Positions 16,823 to 25,755 of a stretch of 64,000 nt of DNA are shown piece after piece. This stretch comes from SHVO01 sp041905795 (GTDB lineage Bacteria > Pseudomonadota > Alphaproteobacteria > Rhodospirillales > Rhodospirillaceae), in NCBI GenBank assembly GCA_041905795.1, contig JAYRKL010000003.1, positions 186,001-250,000 of the forward strand, given 5' to 3'. Under the pieces are notes generated by a model. It saw only the letters and a list, made by a program, of their open reading frames with translations. It was not told the DNA's origin and ran no database searches. Numbering within the stretch: position 1 is the first letter of the stretch; the number at the start of each line of letters is the position of its first letter. The position numbers were made by a program, and so were the translations under genes.

Positions 16823-18382
16823 CTATTCCCACTCAATCGTGCCGGGCGGTTTGCTCGTCACATCATACGTCACGCGGTTGATACCCTTGACCTCGTTGAT
16901 GATGCGGTTGGCGACACGGCCGATGAAGGCCATGTCGAAGGGGTAGAAGTCGGCGGTCATGCCGTCGGTCGACGTCACGGCGCGCAGGGCGCAGGCGTAA
17001 TCATAAGAGCGGGAGTCGCCCATGACGCCGACGGTGCGCACCGGCAGCAGCACGGCGAAGGCCTGCCAGATTTTATCGTAAAGGCCGGCTTTGCGAATTT
17101 CGTCGAGGTAGATTGAATCCGCCTTGCGCAGCAGGTCCAACCGTTCCGCCGTGATCTCCTGGCCGGGGATGCGGATCGCCAGGCCCGGGCCGGGGAACGG
17201 GTGGCGGCCGACCATGTCCTCGGGCAGGCCCAGTTCACGCCCAAGCGCGCGCACTTCGTCCTTGAACAGTTCACGCAGCGGTTCCACCAGCTTCATGTTC
17301 ATGCGCGCGGGCAGGCCGCCGACATTATGGTGGGATTTGATTGTGACCGAAGGGCCGCCGGCGAAGGACACGGATTCGATCACGTCCGGGTACAGCGTGC
17401 CTTGGGCGAGGAAATCGGCGCCGCCGGCTTTCTTGGCCTCGATCTCGAACACGTCGATGAAGGTGGCGCCGATGATTTTGCGTTTCTTCTCGGGGTCGGT
17501 CTGGCCGGCGAGCTTGCCGAGGAACAGTTCCGAGGCGTCATGGGCGATGAGGCGGATGTTGAAGCGGTCGCGGAACACTTTGACCACCTGCTCCGTCTCG
17601 CCGGCACGCATGAGGCCGTGATCCACCAGCACACATGTAAGCTGTTCGCCGATCGCTTCGTGGATCAGCGCCGCCACTACCGCGGAGTCCACGCCGCCGG
17701 ACAGGCCGCAGATCACCCGGCCTTTACCCACTTGCGCGCGCACCTTCGCAATCGCCTCCTGGCGGAAGGCGGCCATGGTCCAGTCGCCGGTGCAGCCGCA
17801 AATCTCGCGCACGAACTTGCGGTACAGTTCCTTGCCGTTCGGGGTGTGCACGACTTCGGGGTGGAACTGCACGGCGTAGAAGCGCCGCGCTTCGTCGGCG
17901 ATGGCGGCGAAGGGCGCGCCCTCGCTGGTGCCCACCACCTTGAAGCCGGCGGGCAGCGTCACGACGCGGTCGCCGTGGCTCATCCACACCTGTTCCTGGG
18001 CGCCCGGCTTCCACGGGCCATCGAATAGTGAACAGGTTCCGGTGACATCGACCATGGCGCGGCCGAACTCGCGGTGGTTGGAGCTTTCCACCTTGCCGCC
18101 CAACTGCGCCACCATGGTCTGCTGGCCGTAGCAGATGCCCAGCACCGGCAGGCCCAGGGTGAACACGGCGTCCGGCGCCTTGGGTGTACCGATGTCGAGC
18201 ACCGAAGCCGGGCCGCCGGAGAGGATGATGCCCTTGGGATCGAAGGCCTTGATGCTGGCCTCGGTCACCTTGTTGAAGGGATGGACCTCGGAGTAGACGC
18301 CGAGTTCGCGCACGCGCCTCGCGATCAACTGGGTGACTTGGGAACCGAAGTCGATGATCAGGATGCGGTCGTGGGCGGCCAT
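16823..18382 (-). CDS. guaA: GMP synthase (glutamine-hydrolysing)
   Basis: The 519-residue cytosolic enzyme converts XMP to GMP. The N-terminal class-I glutamine amidotransferase domain shows ILIIDFGSQVTQLIARRVRE, the nucleophile Cys in LGICYGQQTM and the His-Glu pair in FHPEVVHTP. The ATP pyrophosphatase domain has the P-loop SGGVDSAVVAAL. The dimerisation domain ends with the invariant tail GTIEWE. It is last in the guaB–rsmB–guaA series and begins 16 bases after the rsmB stop. Confidence 0.97.
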   Translation of the reverse strand: MAAHDRILIIDFGSQVTQLIARRVRELGVYSEVHPFNKVTEASIKAFDPKGIILSGGPASVLDIGTPKAPDAVFTLGLPVLGICYGQQTMVAQLGGKVESSNHREFGRAMVDVTGTCSLFDGPWKPGAQEQVWMSHGDRVVTLPAGFKVVGTSEGAPFAAIADEARRFYAVQFHPEVVHTPNGKELYRKFVREICGCTGDWTMAAFRQEAIAKVRAQVGKGRVICGLSGGVDSAVVAALIHEAIGEQLTCVLVDHGLMRAGETEQVVKVFRDRFNIRLIAHDASELFLGKLAGQTDPEKKRKIIGATFIDVFEIEAKKAGGADFLAQGTLYPDVIESVSFAGGPSVTIKSHHNVGGLPARMNMKLVEPLRELFKDEVRALGRELGLPEDMVGRHPFPGPGLAIRIPGQEITAERLDLLRKADSIYLDEIRKAGLYDKIWQAFAVLLPVRTVGVMGDSRSYDYACALRAVTSTDGMTADFYPFDMAFIGRVANRIINEVKGINRVTYDVTSKPPGTIEWE

Positions 18383-18398
18383 AAACGTCCTTCTTTAG

Positions 18399-19685
18399 CT
18401 ACACGCGCTCCAGGAGCGCGACAAAGAATCCGTCGGTGTTGTGAGCGGCGGGCGTCAGGGTGAGCATGTCCTGGTCGGTGGGCGCGGAGGTACCGAGCAC
18501 CGACTTCCACACGTCACCCACCGGCAGCACGCGGAACTGGGCATTGCGCGCCAGGAAGGCGGTGATGCGGTCCTGGTTCTCGTCCGGCAGCAGCGAACAG
18601 GTGATGTAGACGATGCGCCCGCCCTTTTTCACCAGCGGCGCGGCCTGGTCCAGCAGTTCGTCTTGCGTGGCGGTGAGGTTGGCGAGCGAATCCGGCGTGA
18701 AGCGCCAGCGCGCGTCGGGATGACGGCGCCACGAACCGACACCCGAGCACGGCGCGTCGATCACCACGCGGTCGAAGCTCTCGTTCTGGCGCTTGATCCA
18801 TTTGTCGTTGGTTTCCAGCACGCGCAGGGTGGCGTTATGCACGCCGGCGCGGCGCAGACGCAGTTTCGCGCGCTCCAGCCGCTTTATCGCCACGTCGCAG
18901 GCGATGATGCGGCCGGTGTTTTTCATGGCGGCGGCGATGGCGAGGGTTTTGCCGCCGGCCCCGGCGCAGAGGTCGATGACCGATTGCCCCGGCGCTGCGT
19001 CGGCCAGCATCGACACCAGCTGCGAGCCTTCGTCCTGCACCTCGAAGCGGCCGTCCTTAAAACCGTCGTGGTTGCCGAGCGTGGTGCGGCCGGTGATGCG
19101 CACGCCCATGGGCGAGAGCGACGTTGGCGCGGCTTTAAGCTTCTCGGCGGTCAGCTCCGCCAACACCGCATCGCGGGTGGTTTTCAGGACATTGGCGCGG
19201 ATATCGAGCGGCGCTTCGCCCTGGAGGGCGGCGAGTTCCGCATCGGCGCGTTTACCGAAGGCGGCGTCGATCTTGTCGGTCAACCAGTCCGGCATCTCGA
19301 ACTTGATCTCGCGCGGCGCGTCCGCCATGTCGCGGCTGGCGGCCTGCATCACCATGCGGCGCTCGTTGGCGGAAAACGGATGCGGCCCATGCAGCGCGCC
19401 GGAGAACAGGCCGCTGATGGCGTCGATATGTTTCTTGTCGTGCTGGGCGAGATCGGCGGCCACCAAAAGACGGCCCGAGACCTGCTCGGTGCCCAAGGCC
19501 CATGACAGGCGCGCGCGGTGGCGCAGGATTCGCCAGATCTGGTCGGAGACGGCGCGGCGGTCCTTGGCGCCGAAGAATTTACGTCCACGGAAATAGGCCG
19601 CGATCACGCCGTCCGCCGGGCGTGATTCGTTGAGGATGGTGTCGAGCAGATCGATCGCAGCTTGCAGGCGCGCAGAGGGATTCAT
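18399..19685 (-). CDS. RsmB/NOP-family rRNA (cytosine-5) methyltransferase
   Basis: The 428-residue protein has an NusB-like N-terminal region and a Rossmann methyltransferase core: SAM-binding DLCAGAGGKTLAIAA, then DAPCSGVGSWRRHP and ITCSLLPDEN, which hold the two Cys residues used in m5C catalysis and product release. By family and alphaproteobacterial synteny it is the RsmB-like 16S rRNA methyltransferase between guaB and guaA. It starts 27 bases after the guaB stop and is probably cotranscribed, linking purine supply to ribosome maturation. Confidence 0.9.
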   Translation of the reverse strand: MNPSARLQAAIDLLDTILNESRPADGVIAAYFRGRKFFGAKDRRAVSDQIWRILRHRARLSWALGTEQVSGRLLVAADLAQHDKKHIDAISGLFSGALHGPHPFSANERRMVMQAASRDMADAPREIKFEMPDWLTDKIDAAFGKRADAELAALQGEAPLDIRANVLKTTRDAVLAELTAEKLKAAPTSLSPMGVRITGRTTLGNHDGFKDGRFEVQDEGSQLVSMLADAAPGQSVIDLCAGAGGKTLAIAAAMKNTGRIIACDVAIKRLERAKLRLRRAGVHNATLRVLETNDKWIKRQNESFDRVVIDAPCSGVGSWRRHPDARWRFTPDSLANLTATQDELLDQAAPLVKKGGRIVYITCSLLPDENQDRITAFLARNAQFRVLPVGDVWKSVLGTSAPTDQDMLTLTPAAHNTDGFFVALLERV

Positions 19686-19712
19686 GGCGTTCCCCGCGCG
19701 AAGGCGGTCTCG

Positions 19713-21179
19713 TCAGGTGTTGTTGACGCGATAATTCGGCGGTTCGCGGGTGACGATGACATCGTGGACATGACTTTCGCGCATACCGGCGCCGGTGATG
19801 CGGCGGAATTTACAGTTCTTCTGCATCTCGGCGACCGTGGCGTTGCCGGTGTAGCCCATGGCGGCTTTCAAGCCGCCAACCAGCTGATGCACCACCGCGG
19901 ACGCGGGCCCTTTATAGGCCACGCGGCCTTCAACGCCTTCCGGCACCAGTTTCATGGAATCGCGCACTTCCTCCTGGAAGTAGCGGTCGGCCGAGCCGCG
20001 GGCCATGGCGCCCAGCGAGCCCATGCCGCGGTAATCCTTATACGTGCGGCCCTGGTAGAGGATCACTTCGCCCGGGGTTTCCTCGGTGCCGGCCAGGAGC
20101 GAGCCGATCATGACGCAGTCGGCGCCGCCGGCGATGGCCTTGGCGATGTCGCCCGAGAACTTGATGCCGCCGTCGGCGATGATCGGCACGCCGGCTTTGC
20201 GGGTAGCTTCCGCCGTTTCCATCACCGCCGACAGCTGCGGCACGCCCACGCCCGCCACCACGCGGGTGGTGCAAATGGAGCCGGGGCCGATGCCCACCTT
20301 CACCGCGTCGGCGCCGGCGTCGATCAGCGCCTTGGCCGCGTCGGGGGTGGCGATATTGCCGCCGACCACCTGGGCGTGGTTGGAAAGGCGCTTGATGCGC
20401 GTAATGGTGTCGAGCACGCCCTTGGAATGGCCGTGGGCGGTGTCGACGATCACCACGTCGACGCCGGCGTCCAACAGGGCCTCGGCGCGGGCGAACCCGT
20501 CATCGCCCACACCGGTGGCGGCGGCGACGCGCAGGCGGCCCTGTTCGTCCTTGCAGGCCATGGGGTGGGCCTTGGCCTTGTCGATGTCCTTCACCGTGAC
20601 CAGGCCGACGCAGCGATAATCCTTGTCCACCACCAACAGCTTCTCGATGCGGTACTGGTGCAGGAGCTTGATGGCCTGGTCGCGCTCGATATTCTCGGGC
20701 GCCGTGATCAGGCGCTCCTTGGTCATGAGTTCGACGACGGGTTGCGACGGGTTGGTGGCGAAGCGCATGTCGCGGTTGGTGAGGATGCCCACCAGCTTGC
20801 CCGACGCGCGGTCGACCACCGGAATACCCGAGATGCGGTTCTGTTCGCGCAGGCGCAAGGCGTCGCCCAGGGTCTGGTCGGCGAAGATGGTGACCGGATT
20901 GACCACCATGCCGGATTCAAACTTCTTCACCCGGCGCACTTCCTGGGCCTGCTGTTCGGCGGTGAAGTTCTTGTGGATGACGCCGATGCCGCCCAGCTGG
21001 GCCATGGCGATGGCGAGGCCGCTTTCGGTCACGGTGTCCATGGCCGCGGAAATCAGCGGGATGTTCAGCGTGATGTTTTTGGTCAGGCGCGTGGAGGTAT
21101 TGGCGTGGCCAGGGAGAACCGAGGATGCGGCGGGCACCAGAAGGACGTCGTCAAACGTCAGTGCTTCGGCAATCTCCAT
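19713..21179 (-). CDS. guaB: IMP dehydrogenase
   Basis: The 488-residue enzyme oxidises IMP to XMP with NAD, the committed step to GMP. The N-terminus ALTFDDVLLVPAASSVLP is diagnostic. A CBS-domain pair occupies about residues 95–215, the catalytic Cys loop is GPGSICTTRVVAGVG, and the flap region contains YRGMGSLGAM. It heads the guaB–rsmB–guaA series, and a terminator upstream (21212–21241) insulates it from rlmE, so its promoter must lie in the short gap just before the ATG. Confidence 0.97.
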   Translation of the reverse strand: MEIAEALTFDDVLLVPAASSVLPGHANTSTRLTKNITLNIPLISAAMDTVTESGLAIAMAQLGGIGVIHKNFTAEQQAQEVRRVKKFESGMVVNPVTIFADQTLGDALRLREQNRISGIPVVDRASGKLVGILTNRDMRFATNPSQPVVELMTKERLITAPENIERDQAIKLLHQYRIEKLLVVDKDYRCVGLVTVKDIDKAKAHPMACKDEQGRLRVAAATGVGDDGFARAEALLDAGVDVVIVDTAHGHSKGVLDTITRIKRLSNHAQVVGGNIATPDAAKALIDAGADAVKVGIGPGSICTTRVVAGVGVPQLSAVMETAEATRKAGVPIIADGGIKFSGDIAKAIAGGADCVMIGSLLAGTEETPGEVILYQGRTYKDYRGMGSLGAMARGSADRYFQEEVRDSMKLVPEGVEGRVAYKGPASAVVHQLVGGLKAAMGYTGNATVAEMQKNCKFRRITGAGMRESHVHDVIVTREPPNYRVNNT

Positions 21180-21211
21180 GCGGCCTCCGGGGCGTTTTCG
21201 GCTCTCGCCCG

Positions 21212-21241
21212 AAAAAAAGGTGCCGGGTTATGCCACCTTTT
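21212..21241 (-). terminator. Intrinsic terminator after rlmE
   Basis: An 8-bp stem (AAAAGGTG at 21215–21222 pairing with 21234–21241) with an 11-base loop is followed on the minus strand by a T run. It lies 38 bases past the rlmE stop and 33 bases before the guaB start, so it separates the two transcription units. Confidence 0.8.
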
Positions 21242-21278
21242 AAACGGTGTAGCAAGCGCGCTCTTAGGCCTGCAAAAC

Positions 21279-22016
21279 CTAGCCTTTGAAGCCCAAGGCC
21301 ACCAGGTACATTTCGGCCGAATCCTTGCGGCTGGCGGGCGGTTTGGCGTGGCGGACCGAGGTCATGCGGGTCTTGATCTGGTTGAGGAGATCGTTCTCGG
21401 TGCCGCCCTGGAACACCTTGCAGACGAAGGCGCCGCCGGGGGCCAGGATTTCCTCGGCGAACGCCCAGGCTACTTCCGCCAGGCCCATGATGCGCAGGTG
21501 GTCGGTGGCGTTGTGGCCGGTGGTGGGGCTGGCCATGTCCGAGAGCACCACGTCGGCCTTCTTGCCGCCGAGGGCCGCCTTGATGGTGGCCGGGGCCCGG
21601 TCGTCCAGGAAATCCATCACCAGGCAGGTGGCGTTGGGGATGGGGTCCCAGCCGTTGATGTCGATGCCGACCACGGTGCCGCCGCCGGGCGAACCTGCCT
21701 GCACCTTGTCCACCGCGACCTGGGTCCAGCCGCCGGGGGCGGCGCCGAGGTCGACGACGGCCGCGCCCTTTTTCAGGAGATGGAATTTCTCGTCCAGCTC
21801 GATGAGCTTATAGGCGGCGCGGGAGCGCATGCCTTCGGCCTTGGCGCGCGCCACATAGGGGTCGTTCAACTGGCGTTGCAGCCACTTGGTGGAGCCGACC
21901 TTGCGGCCGCGCGCAGTTTTGACGCGCACATGCAGCCCGCGCCCCTCGCCGCGCGGATTGGCGCGCATCGTGCCCCGGGCGCCGGAGCCGCCCCCACGTC
22001 CTTTACCTGATTTCAT
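21279..22016 (-). CDS. rlmE: 23S rRNA (uridine-2552-2'-O) methyltransferase RlmE (FtsJ)
   Basis: The 245-residue protein has an Arg/Gly-rich N-terminal tail and then the FtsJ core: RSRAAYKLIELDEKF, the SAM motif VVDLGAAPGGWTQVA and the catalytic region VLSDMASPTTGH, with later Lys and Glu catalytic positions in FVCKVFQGG. It methylates U2552 in the large-subunit A loop. It begins 22 bases after the ppx/gppA stop and is probably cotranscribed with it. Confidence 0.94.
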   Translation of the reverse strand: MKSGKGRGGGSGARGTMRANPRGEGRGLHVRVKTARGRKVGSTKWLQRQLNDPYVARAKAEGMRSRAAYKLIELDEKFHLLKKGAAVVDLGAAPGGWTQVAVDKVQAGSPGGGTVVGIDINGWDPIPNATCLVMDFLDDRAPATIKAALGGKKADVVLSDMASPTTGHNATDHLRIMGLAEVAWAFAEEILAPGGAFVCKVFQGGTENDLLNQIKTRMTSVRHAKPPASRKDSAEMYLVALGFKG

Positions 22017-22038
22017 GAGATGTACTTAGAGGCGGCGG

Positions 22039-23133
22039 TCAGCGGTCCGCAAGAGCAGAAGTACAATGCATCTGCCCCGGCGCCACCGAAAGCTGTGCGG
22101 GATTGATCAGGTCCATCAACAGCCCCTCGCGCAAACCGCGGTCGGCGATGCGTAAAGATCCCACCGGCCACATGCGGCAGATGGCTTCCAGAATGGCGCA
22201 GCCGGCCAGCATCAGGTCCGCCCGCTGCCAGCCGATGCAGGGTTCGGCCGCGCGCTGCTGCAGGTTCATGGTGCGCAGCTTGGCGGTGGCCTGGCACAGG
22301 GCCTCGAACGGCAGCGAGAGGCCGTCCACCATGGCGCGGTCGTAGCGCTCCAGCCCCATATGCAAACCGCCCAGGGTGGTGACGGTGCCCGAGGTGCCGA
22401 TCATCTGGGTCAGGCCGGCTTCGATCTTTTCGGTGATCTTGTGGGCGGCATCGAAGGGCTCCAGCAGTTTCCGCACCTTGTCGGTCACCGCGCAATAGGT
22501 GCGCTGGCAGAGATCGCCGCCGCCGCAATCCTCCGCCACCGTCACCACGCCCATGGGCATGGAGATGCAGCCTTCCACCACCAGCTTGGGGTGATCGGCC
22601 ACGCGCACGAAGATCACTTCGGTGGAACCGCCGCCGATATCGAAGATCAGCGCGTAGGGTAAGGACGCGTCGAGCAGCACGGCGCAGCCTTTCAGCGCGA
22701 GCGTGGCTTCCTCCTGCGCCGAGATGATCTCGAGTTCCAACCCGGTCTCGCGGTTGACGCGCTCCAGGAACTCGCCGCAGTTGGCGGCGCGGCGGCAGGC
22801 CTCCGTCGCCACCTGCCGCGAGGCGCTGACCCGGCGGCGCTCCATCTTCTCGGCGCAGCGCTTGAGGGCGTCGATGGTGCGGTCCATGGCGTCGGCGGAC
22901 AGGCGGCCCGAGGCGCTGACGCCCTCTCCCAGCCGGGTGATGCGCGAGAACGAGTCCACCACCCGGAAGCCGCCATGGGCATCGGACCCGGCGTCGGGCC
23001 GGGCCACCAGCATGCGGCAGTTGTTGGTGCCGAGGTCGAGGGCGGCGAAAACCCCGCCCGGATCGTACGGCCCATCGGGCCGGGGGGCCGGGGCTCCATC
23101 ATCGCGCGGCTGATGCGGGCGGCCTTCGGCCAT
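22039..23133 (-). CDS. Ppx/GppA phosphatase family protein (exopolyphosphatase / pppGpp phosphohydrolase type)
   Basis: The 364-residue protein of the ASKHA ATPase fold shows phosphate-1 motif FAALDLGTNNCRMLVA, phosphate-2 motif ALIFDIGGGSTEVIFV and the later GTSGTVTTLGGL. Members hydrolyse polyphosphate ends or pppGpp. The sequence does not separate these activities, and the protein lacks the C-terminal HD-like domain of long Ppx forms. I chose the ATG at 23133, close to the fold start, although an in-frame ATG at 23205 exists. It precedes rlmE in the same operon. Confidence 0.88.
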   Translation of the reverse strand: MAEGRPHQPRDDGAPAPRPDGPYDPGGVFAALDLGTNNCRMLVARPDAGSDAHGGFRVVDSFSRITRLGEGVSASGRLSADAMDRTIDALKRCAEKMERRRVSASRQVATEACRRAANCGEFLERVNRETGLELEIISAQEEATLALKGCAVLLDASLPYALIFDIGGGSTEVIFVRVADHPKLVVEGCISMPMGVVTVAEDCGGGDLCQRTYCAVTDKVRKLLEPFDAAHKITEKIEAGLTQMIGTSGTVTTLGGLHMGLERYDRAMVDGLSLPFEALCQATAKLRTMNLQQRAAEPCIGWQRADLMLAGCAILEAICRMWPVGSLRIADRGLREGLLMDLINPAQLSVAPGQMHCTSALADR

Positions 23134-23407
23134 AGAAAAATGTGCCTTCTCTGGCGTTTGCTGGGCGAAGCGCGGCGCGCGCGCCGGGCCGACCCCATGA
23201 TCCATTCAGGGCATGCTATCGGCTTCTTTAAAGTCCGGTAAAGGCCAATGGCGCGAGGCCCTTAAAAAGAGCGTCGTCCCCGCGTCAAAAACCTTGAATC
23301 CGGGGACGGTTTAAACAAGTATGCCGCCGCTTCGCGCGAGGGGCCGGCAGACCGGCCTTCCGGGGTTGTCGGACAACCCCTATACTCCCGCGAACGCCCA
23401 CCATTGG

Positions 23408-23481
23408 TGGGGGATCGTCTAACGGTAGGACCGCGGACTCTGACTCCGCTAGTCTAGGTTCGAATCCTAGTCCCCCAGCCA
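23408..23481 (+). tRNA. tRNA-Gln (anticodon CUG)
   Basis: The 74-nt cloverleaf has acceptor arm TGGGGGA pairing with TCCCCCA, anticodon stem GCGGA/TCCGC with loop CTCTGAC (anticodon CTG), T-loop GGTTCGAATCC and an encoded CCA at 23479–23481. A possible -10 box TATACT lies at 23381–23386, just after a GGGGTTGT/ACAACCCC hairpin. The 3' end serves as the stop-codon region of an antisense recombinase remnant, which suggests this gene was an integration site. Confidence 0.95.
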
Positions 23482-23790
23482 ACTTGCATAAGTGCGCCGA
23501 TTGACCATCAGGTCGAATGGCGAACGCAGCGAAAACTCTAGCTTTTTGCCCCTCAGCGCCAAGTTCGAAAACACAAAGGCGAGCAACTGCCGCTTTTCTT
23601 CAGTTTTCGAACTGTCGAAAATCTCAGCCGAGCGCGGGGCCAGCGAAATCAGGCTCTCAAGCGTTGTCCTGAAATCTCCTTCGCCCTTCTGGTGCTGCTC
23701 AATCCGCATGGCCAGCTCCAGCTCCCGCTCCTTCAGTTCGCGCGCCTTTTTGTCGTACTCATCGCCCGTAATCCTCCGGATGGCAGCCCC
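23467..23790 (-). pseudogene. 3' remnant of a large serine recombinase (resolvase/integrase)
   Basis: The sequence RRITGDEYDKKARELKEREL, followed by TLESLISLAPRSAEIFDSSKTEEKRQLLAFVFSNLALRGKKLEF and SPFDLMV, matches the coiled-coil C-terminal region of serine recombinases with a zinc-ribbon domain. The catalytic N-terminal domain and its Ser are absent. The reading frame ends with TAG at 23467–23469, inside the 3' half of tRNA-Gln. Similarity fades upstream of about 23790, where an unrelated plus-strand coding remnant begins, so this is a truncated leftover of an integrated element. Confidence 0.65.
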
Positions 23791-23799
23791 AGCGACTTC

Positions 23800-23943
23800 G
23801 ATGTCCTTGCATTCAGCGCAGAAGGTTTGGCCATTGCCACGGCGATCAAGGCCGAGCTGCCTGAATGGACCGTGATCTACCATGATGAGAGCAAGAGCGG
23901 GTCAACTCGAGCGGATTTCGAATACGAGGTCATGCTCTCGTGA
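23800..23943 (+). pseudogene. C-terminal fragment of a small unidentified protein
   Basis: In the plus frame, roughly 47 codons read as plausible protein (SAEGLAIATAIKAELPEW, then VIYHDESKS and FEYEVMLS) and end with TGA at 23941–23943. The frame has no sensible start upstream, because it runs into the antisense of the recombinase remnant. I read it as a 3' gene fragment fused to the recombinase remnant by deletion. The parent family is not recognised. Confidence 0.35.
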
Positions 23944-23993
23944 GCATAAAATTAAAGCCTCATTGTCGAAGTTAAAGAAAAATGCCGGCCTCG

Positions 23994-24431
23994 TTATCCC
24001 AAATGCTTAACTTCAACGTCACCCCAATGATCTCCTAGGTACTCCGCGACAATGCGACGGTGGCAGTGATGCGGCTTGTCCTCACTGCAGAGTAAGCATC
24101 CGTCCGCAATTACCTCACGCGGCACTTTGTTTTCGATGCGTCGCTCTCTCATCAGGTCTCGAAAGCGTTGCTCGTAGACTGACCAGCTTCCGCCACCCTT
24201 CTTATATTCATCGAGCATCGACTGGGTAGGCGCCAACTCTGGCAGATGAACATAGTCCATGTCGCAGATCGACTTAAGGAAATAGCCGAGATCGTTCTTC
24301 TTGGCGAATCCCGCAAGTTGAGAAACATTGTTCAGGCGCACATCCACCACGCGTTTAGCCCCGGAAACGCGCAACGCCTCGAAAAATTTCTGCGCACTCT
24401 TTTTTGTGAATCCGATCGAAAATATTTTCAT
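23994..24431 (-). CDS. DUF488 family protein (second copy in operon)
   Basis: The 145-residue protein has the DUF488 landmarks: an N-terminal SIGFTKKSAQKFFEAL strand-helix, VVDVRLNNVS, and a C-terminal CSEDKPHHCHRRIVAEYL holding the conserved Cys-x-His-Arg. The family function is not established. The conserved Cys and His suggest a catalytic or nucleotide-binding site. It overlaps the upstream DUF488 gene by four bases (ATGA), so the two are translationally coupled. It is less GC-rich than the flanking chromosome. Confidence 0.85.
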   Translation of the reverse strand: MKIFSIGFTKKSAQKFFEALRVSGAKRVVDVRLNNVSQLAGFAKKNDLGYFLKSICDMDYVHLPELAPTQSMLDEYKKGGGSWSVYEQRFRDLMRERRIENKVPREVIADGCLLCSEDKPHHCHRRIVAEYLGDHWGDVEVKHLG

Positions 24432-25048
24432 GATCTGCCGCTTGCATGGGCAGCGCCCTGCCCGTCCTCAAACGCAACTTTACTTTCCTGTCGAGCGTAA
24501 GCTTCTTCTATTAGCTCTTGCCGCGATCTAAAGAGATCCTCTGCTGGAATGCCGGTGAGGGTCATCAACCTATGGACTGCGTTGACGTGCGGCTCAAGAT
24601 GGCCGTCTGAGTGAATGTGCATCACCGTTGTGCCACCACTCTCTAGCTCGCGAGCAACCAAGAGGGTGCGATGACACTCCAAGGGTTCTTTTTCAGCACA
24701 CATCATCGCGATTCGGTGAGCCTTGCTTCCATCACGCAGGCGTTCGAGCCCAGCTTTAAACTGATCGGTCTGAGCGAGTAGACGATATTGAACGCGACCA
24801 TTTTTGTAGCAGGCCTTGTCCTCACTACGCGCACCCAACTCCTTTCCAAGAAACACGTACTTGATGCCGCGGGACTTTAGTTCGCTTTCAAGTTCGCGCC
24901 TGTTGAACTGGGAGTTAAAGCGGCTGAACGGGGCGGATCTAACATCGGCAAGGGCCGTAATGCCGTGCAACGTAAGAAGGCCGACGAAATCCTCAATCGA
25001 GTGCGTAGAATGACCTACGGTGTAAATAGGGGGTGCAAAATTTGTCAT
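24428..25048 (-). CDS. DUF488 family protein (first copy in operon)
   Basis: The 206-residue protein shows IYTVGHSTHSIEDFVGLL, LADVRSAPFSRFNSQFNRREL, YVFLGKELGAR and MMCAEKEPLECHRTLLVA, a full set of DUF488 motifs. The C-terminal 40 residues are charged and variable. It differs clearly from the downstream copy, so the pair is an old paralogue pair and not a recent duplication. It starts two bases after the stop of the DuOB-like gene. Confidence 0.9.
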   Translation of the reverse strand: MTNFAPPIYTVGHSTHSIEDFVGLLTLHGITALADVRSAPFSRFNSQFNRRELESELKSRGIKYVFLGKELGARSEDKACYKNGRVQYRLLAQTDQFKAGLERLRDGSKAHRIAMMCAEKEPLECHRTLLVARELESGGTTVMHIHSDGHLEPHVNAVHRLMTLTGIPAEDLFRSRQELIEEAYARQESKVAFEDGQGAAHASGRS

Positions 25049-25050
25049 GA

Positions 25051-25755
25051 TTATGGATCAACCAACGCGCGCTCAATAATGGCGGCCACCAGCTTGTATC
25101 GGCATTGCTGACCATTCGTTTTGGTGTACGGCTCGCCCAAGCTGACGGTAAGGCAAGATTCTCCTAAAGCGTAATATCCATCGGGCTGCAGCAAGAATCG
25201 TTGTTCGATTTTTGGGTCGGTCACCCACAATCCATAAAGAGAATTTCCCGTACTGAATTGTGCTTGTACCCGTCGTTTCGGATTGTTAAAGGCGGCGCTT
25301 GGCGCGAACACGCGCAGGGTTAGTTGGGTCACCCTTATAAGATACAGAGATCCCGGCAGTGCATCAGCCGCTGCTTGCGGAATTTCGTCATTGGTTCCGG
25401 TGAAGGTGCTGTGCCCGTTAATCCATAGGGCAGCTGGGTGTTCGACGTAAGCTTGCAACTCTTGCCAGCCAGCCCTGCGGATCTTTATCCAATATTGATC
25501 CGGATCAAGGCGCCAGTTTTCCGTCTGGCAGGCGTGCGGGTGGTGGCCGAGTAAGGGAACATCGATGATGTCCAGCACTATCGGATCGACTCCATTTTCG
25601 AAGCGGCGCTCGTCTTCAGCAACCTCTTCCGTTGGTCGCTCGCTTACCGGCCGGAGCCACGATCCCGGCCCATTGCCGGTTACTTCTCGCCCAGCAATGC
25701 AGCGACCACTTAGCTTTTTTGAGTTTGCTAGACAAAGGATACGCTTTACCGGCAT
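25051..25755 (-). CDS. Dual-OB-fold (DuOB-like) domain protein
   Basis: The 234-residue protein begins RILCLANSKKLSGRCIAGREV, then GSWLRPVSERPTEEV and LDIIDVPLLGHHPHACQTENW, which I recognise as the dual OB-containing domain, thought to bind nucleic acid or a nucleotide. The C-terminal half (YGLWVTDPKIEQRFL, then YALGESCLTVSLGEPY) fits the second OB barrel. It is the first gene of a compact three-gene operon with the two DUF488 genes. AGGTAA lies directly before the ATG. No catalytic residues are obvious, and a role as a sensor or targeting subunit is inference. Confidence 0.72.
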   Translation of the reverse strand: MPVKRILCLANSKKLSGRCIAGREVTGNGPGSWLRPVSERPTEEVAEDERRFENGVDPIVLDIIDVPLLGHHPHACQTENWRLDPDQYWIKIRRAGWQELQAYVEHPAALWINGHSTFTGTNDEIPQAAADALPGSLYLIRVTQLTLRVFAPSAAFNNPKRRVQAQFSTGNSLYGLWVTDPKIEQRFLLQPDGYYALGESCLTVSLGEPYTKTNGQQCRYKLVAAIIERALVDP

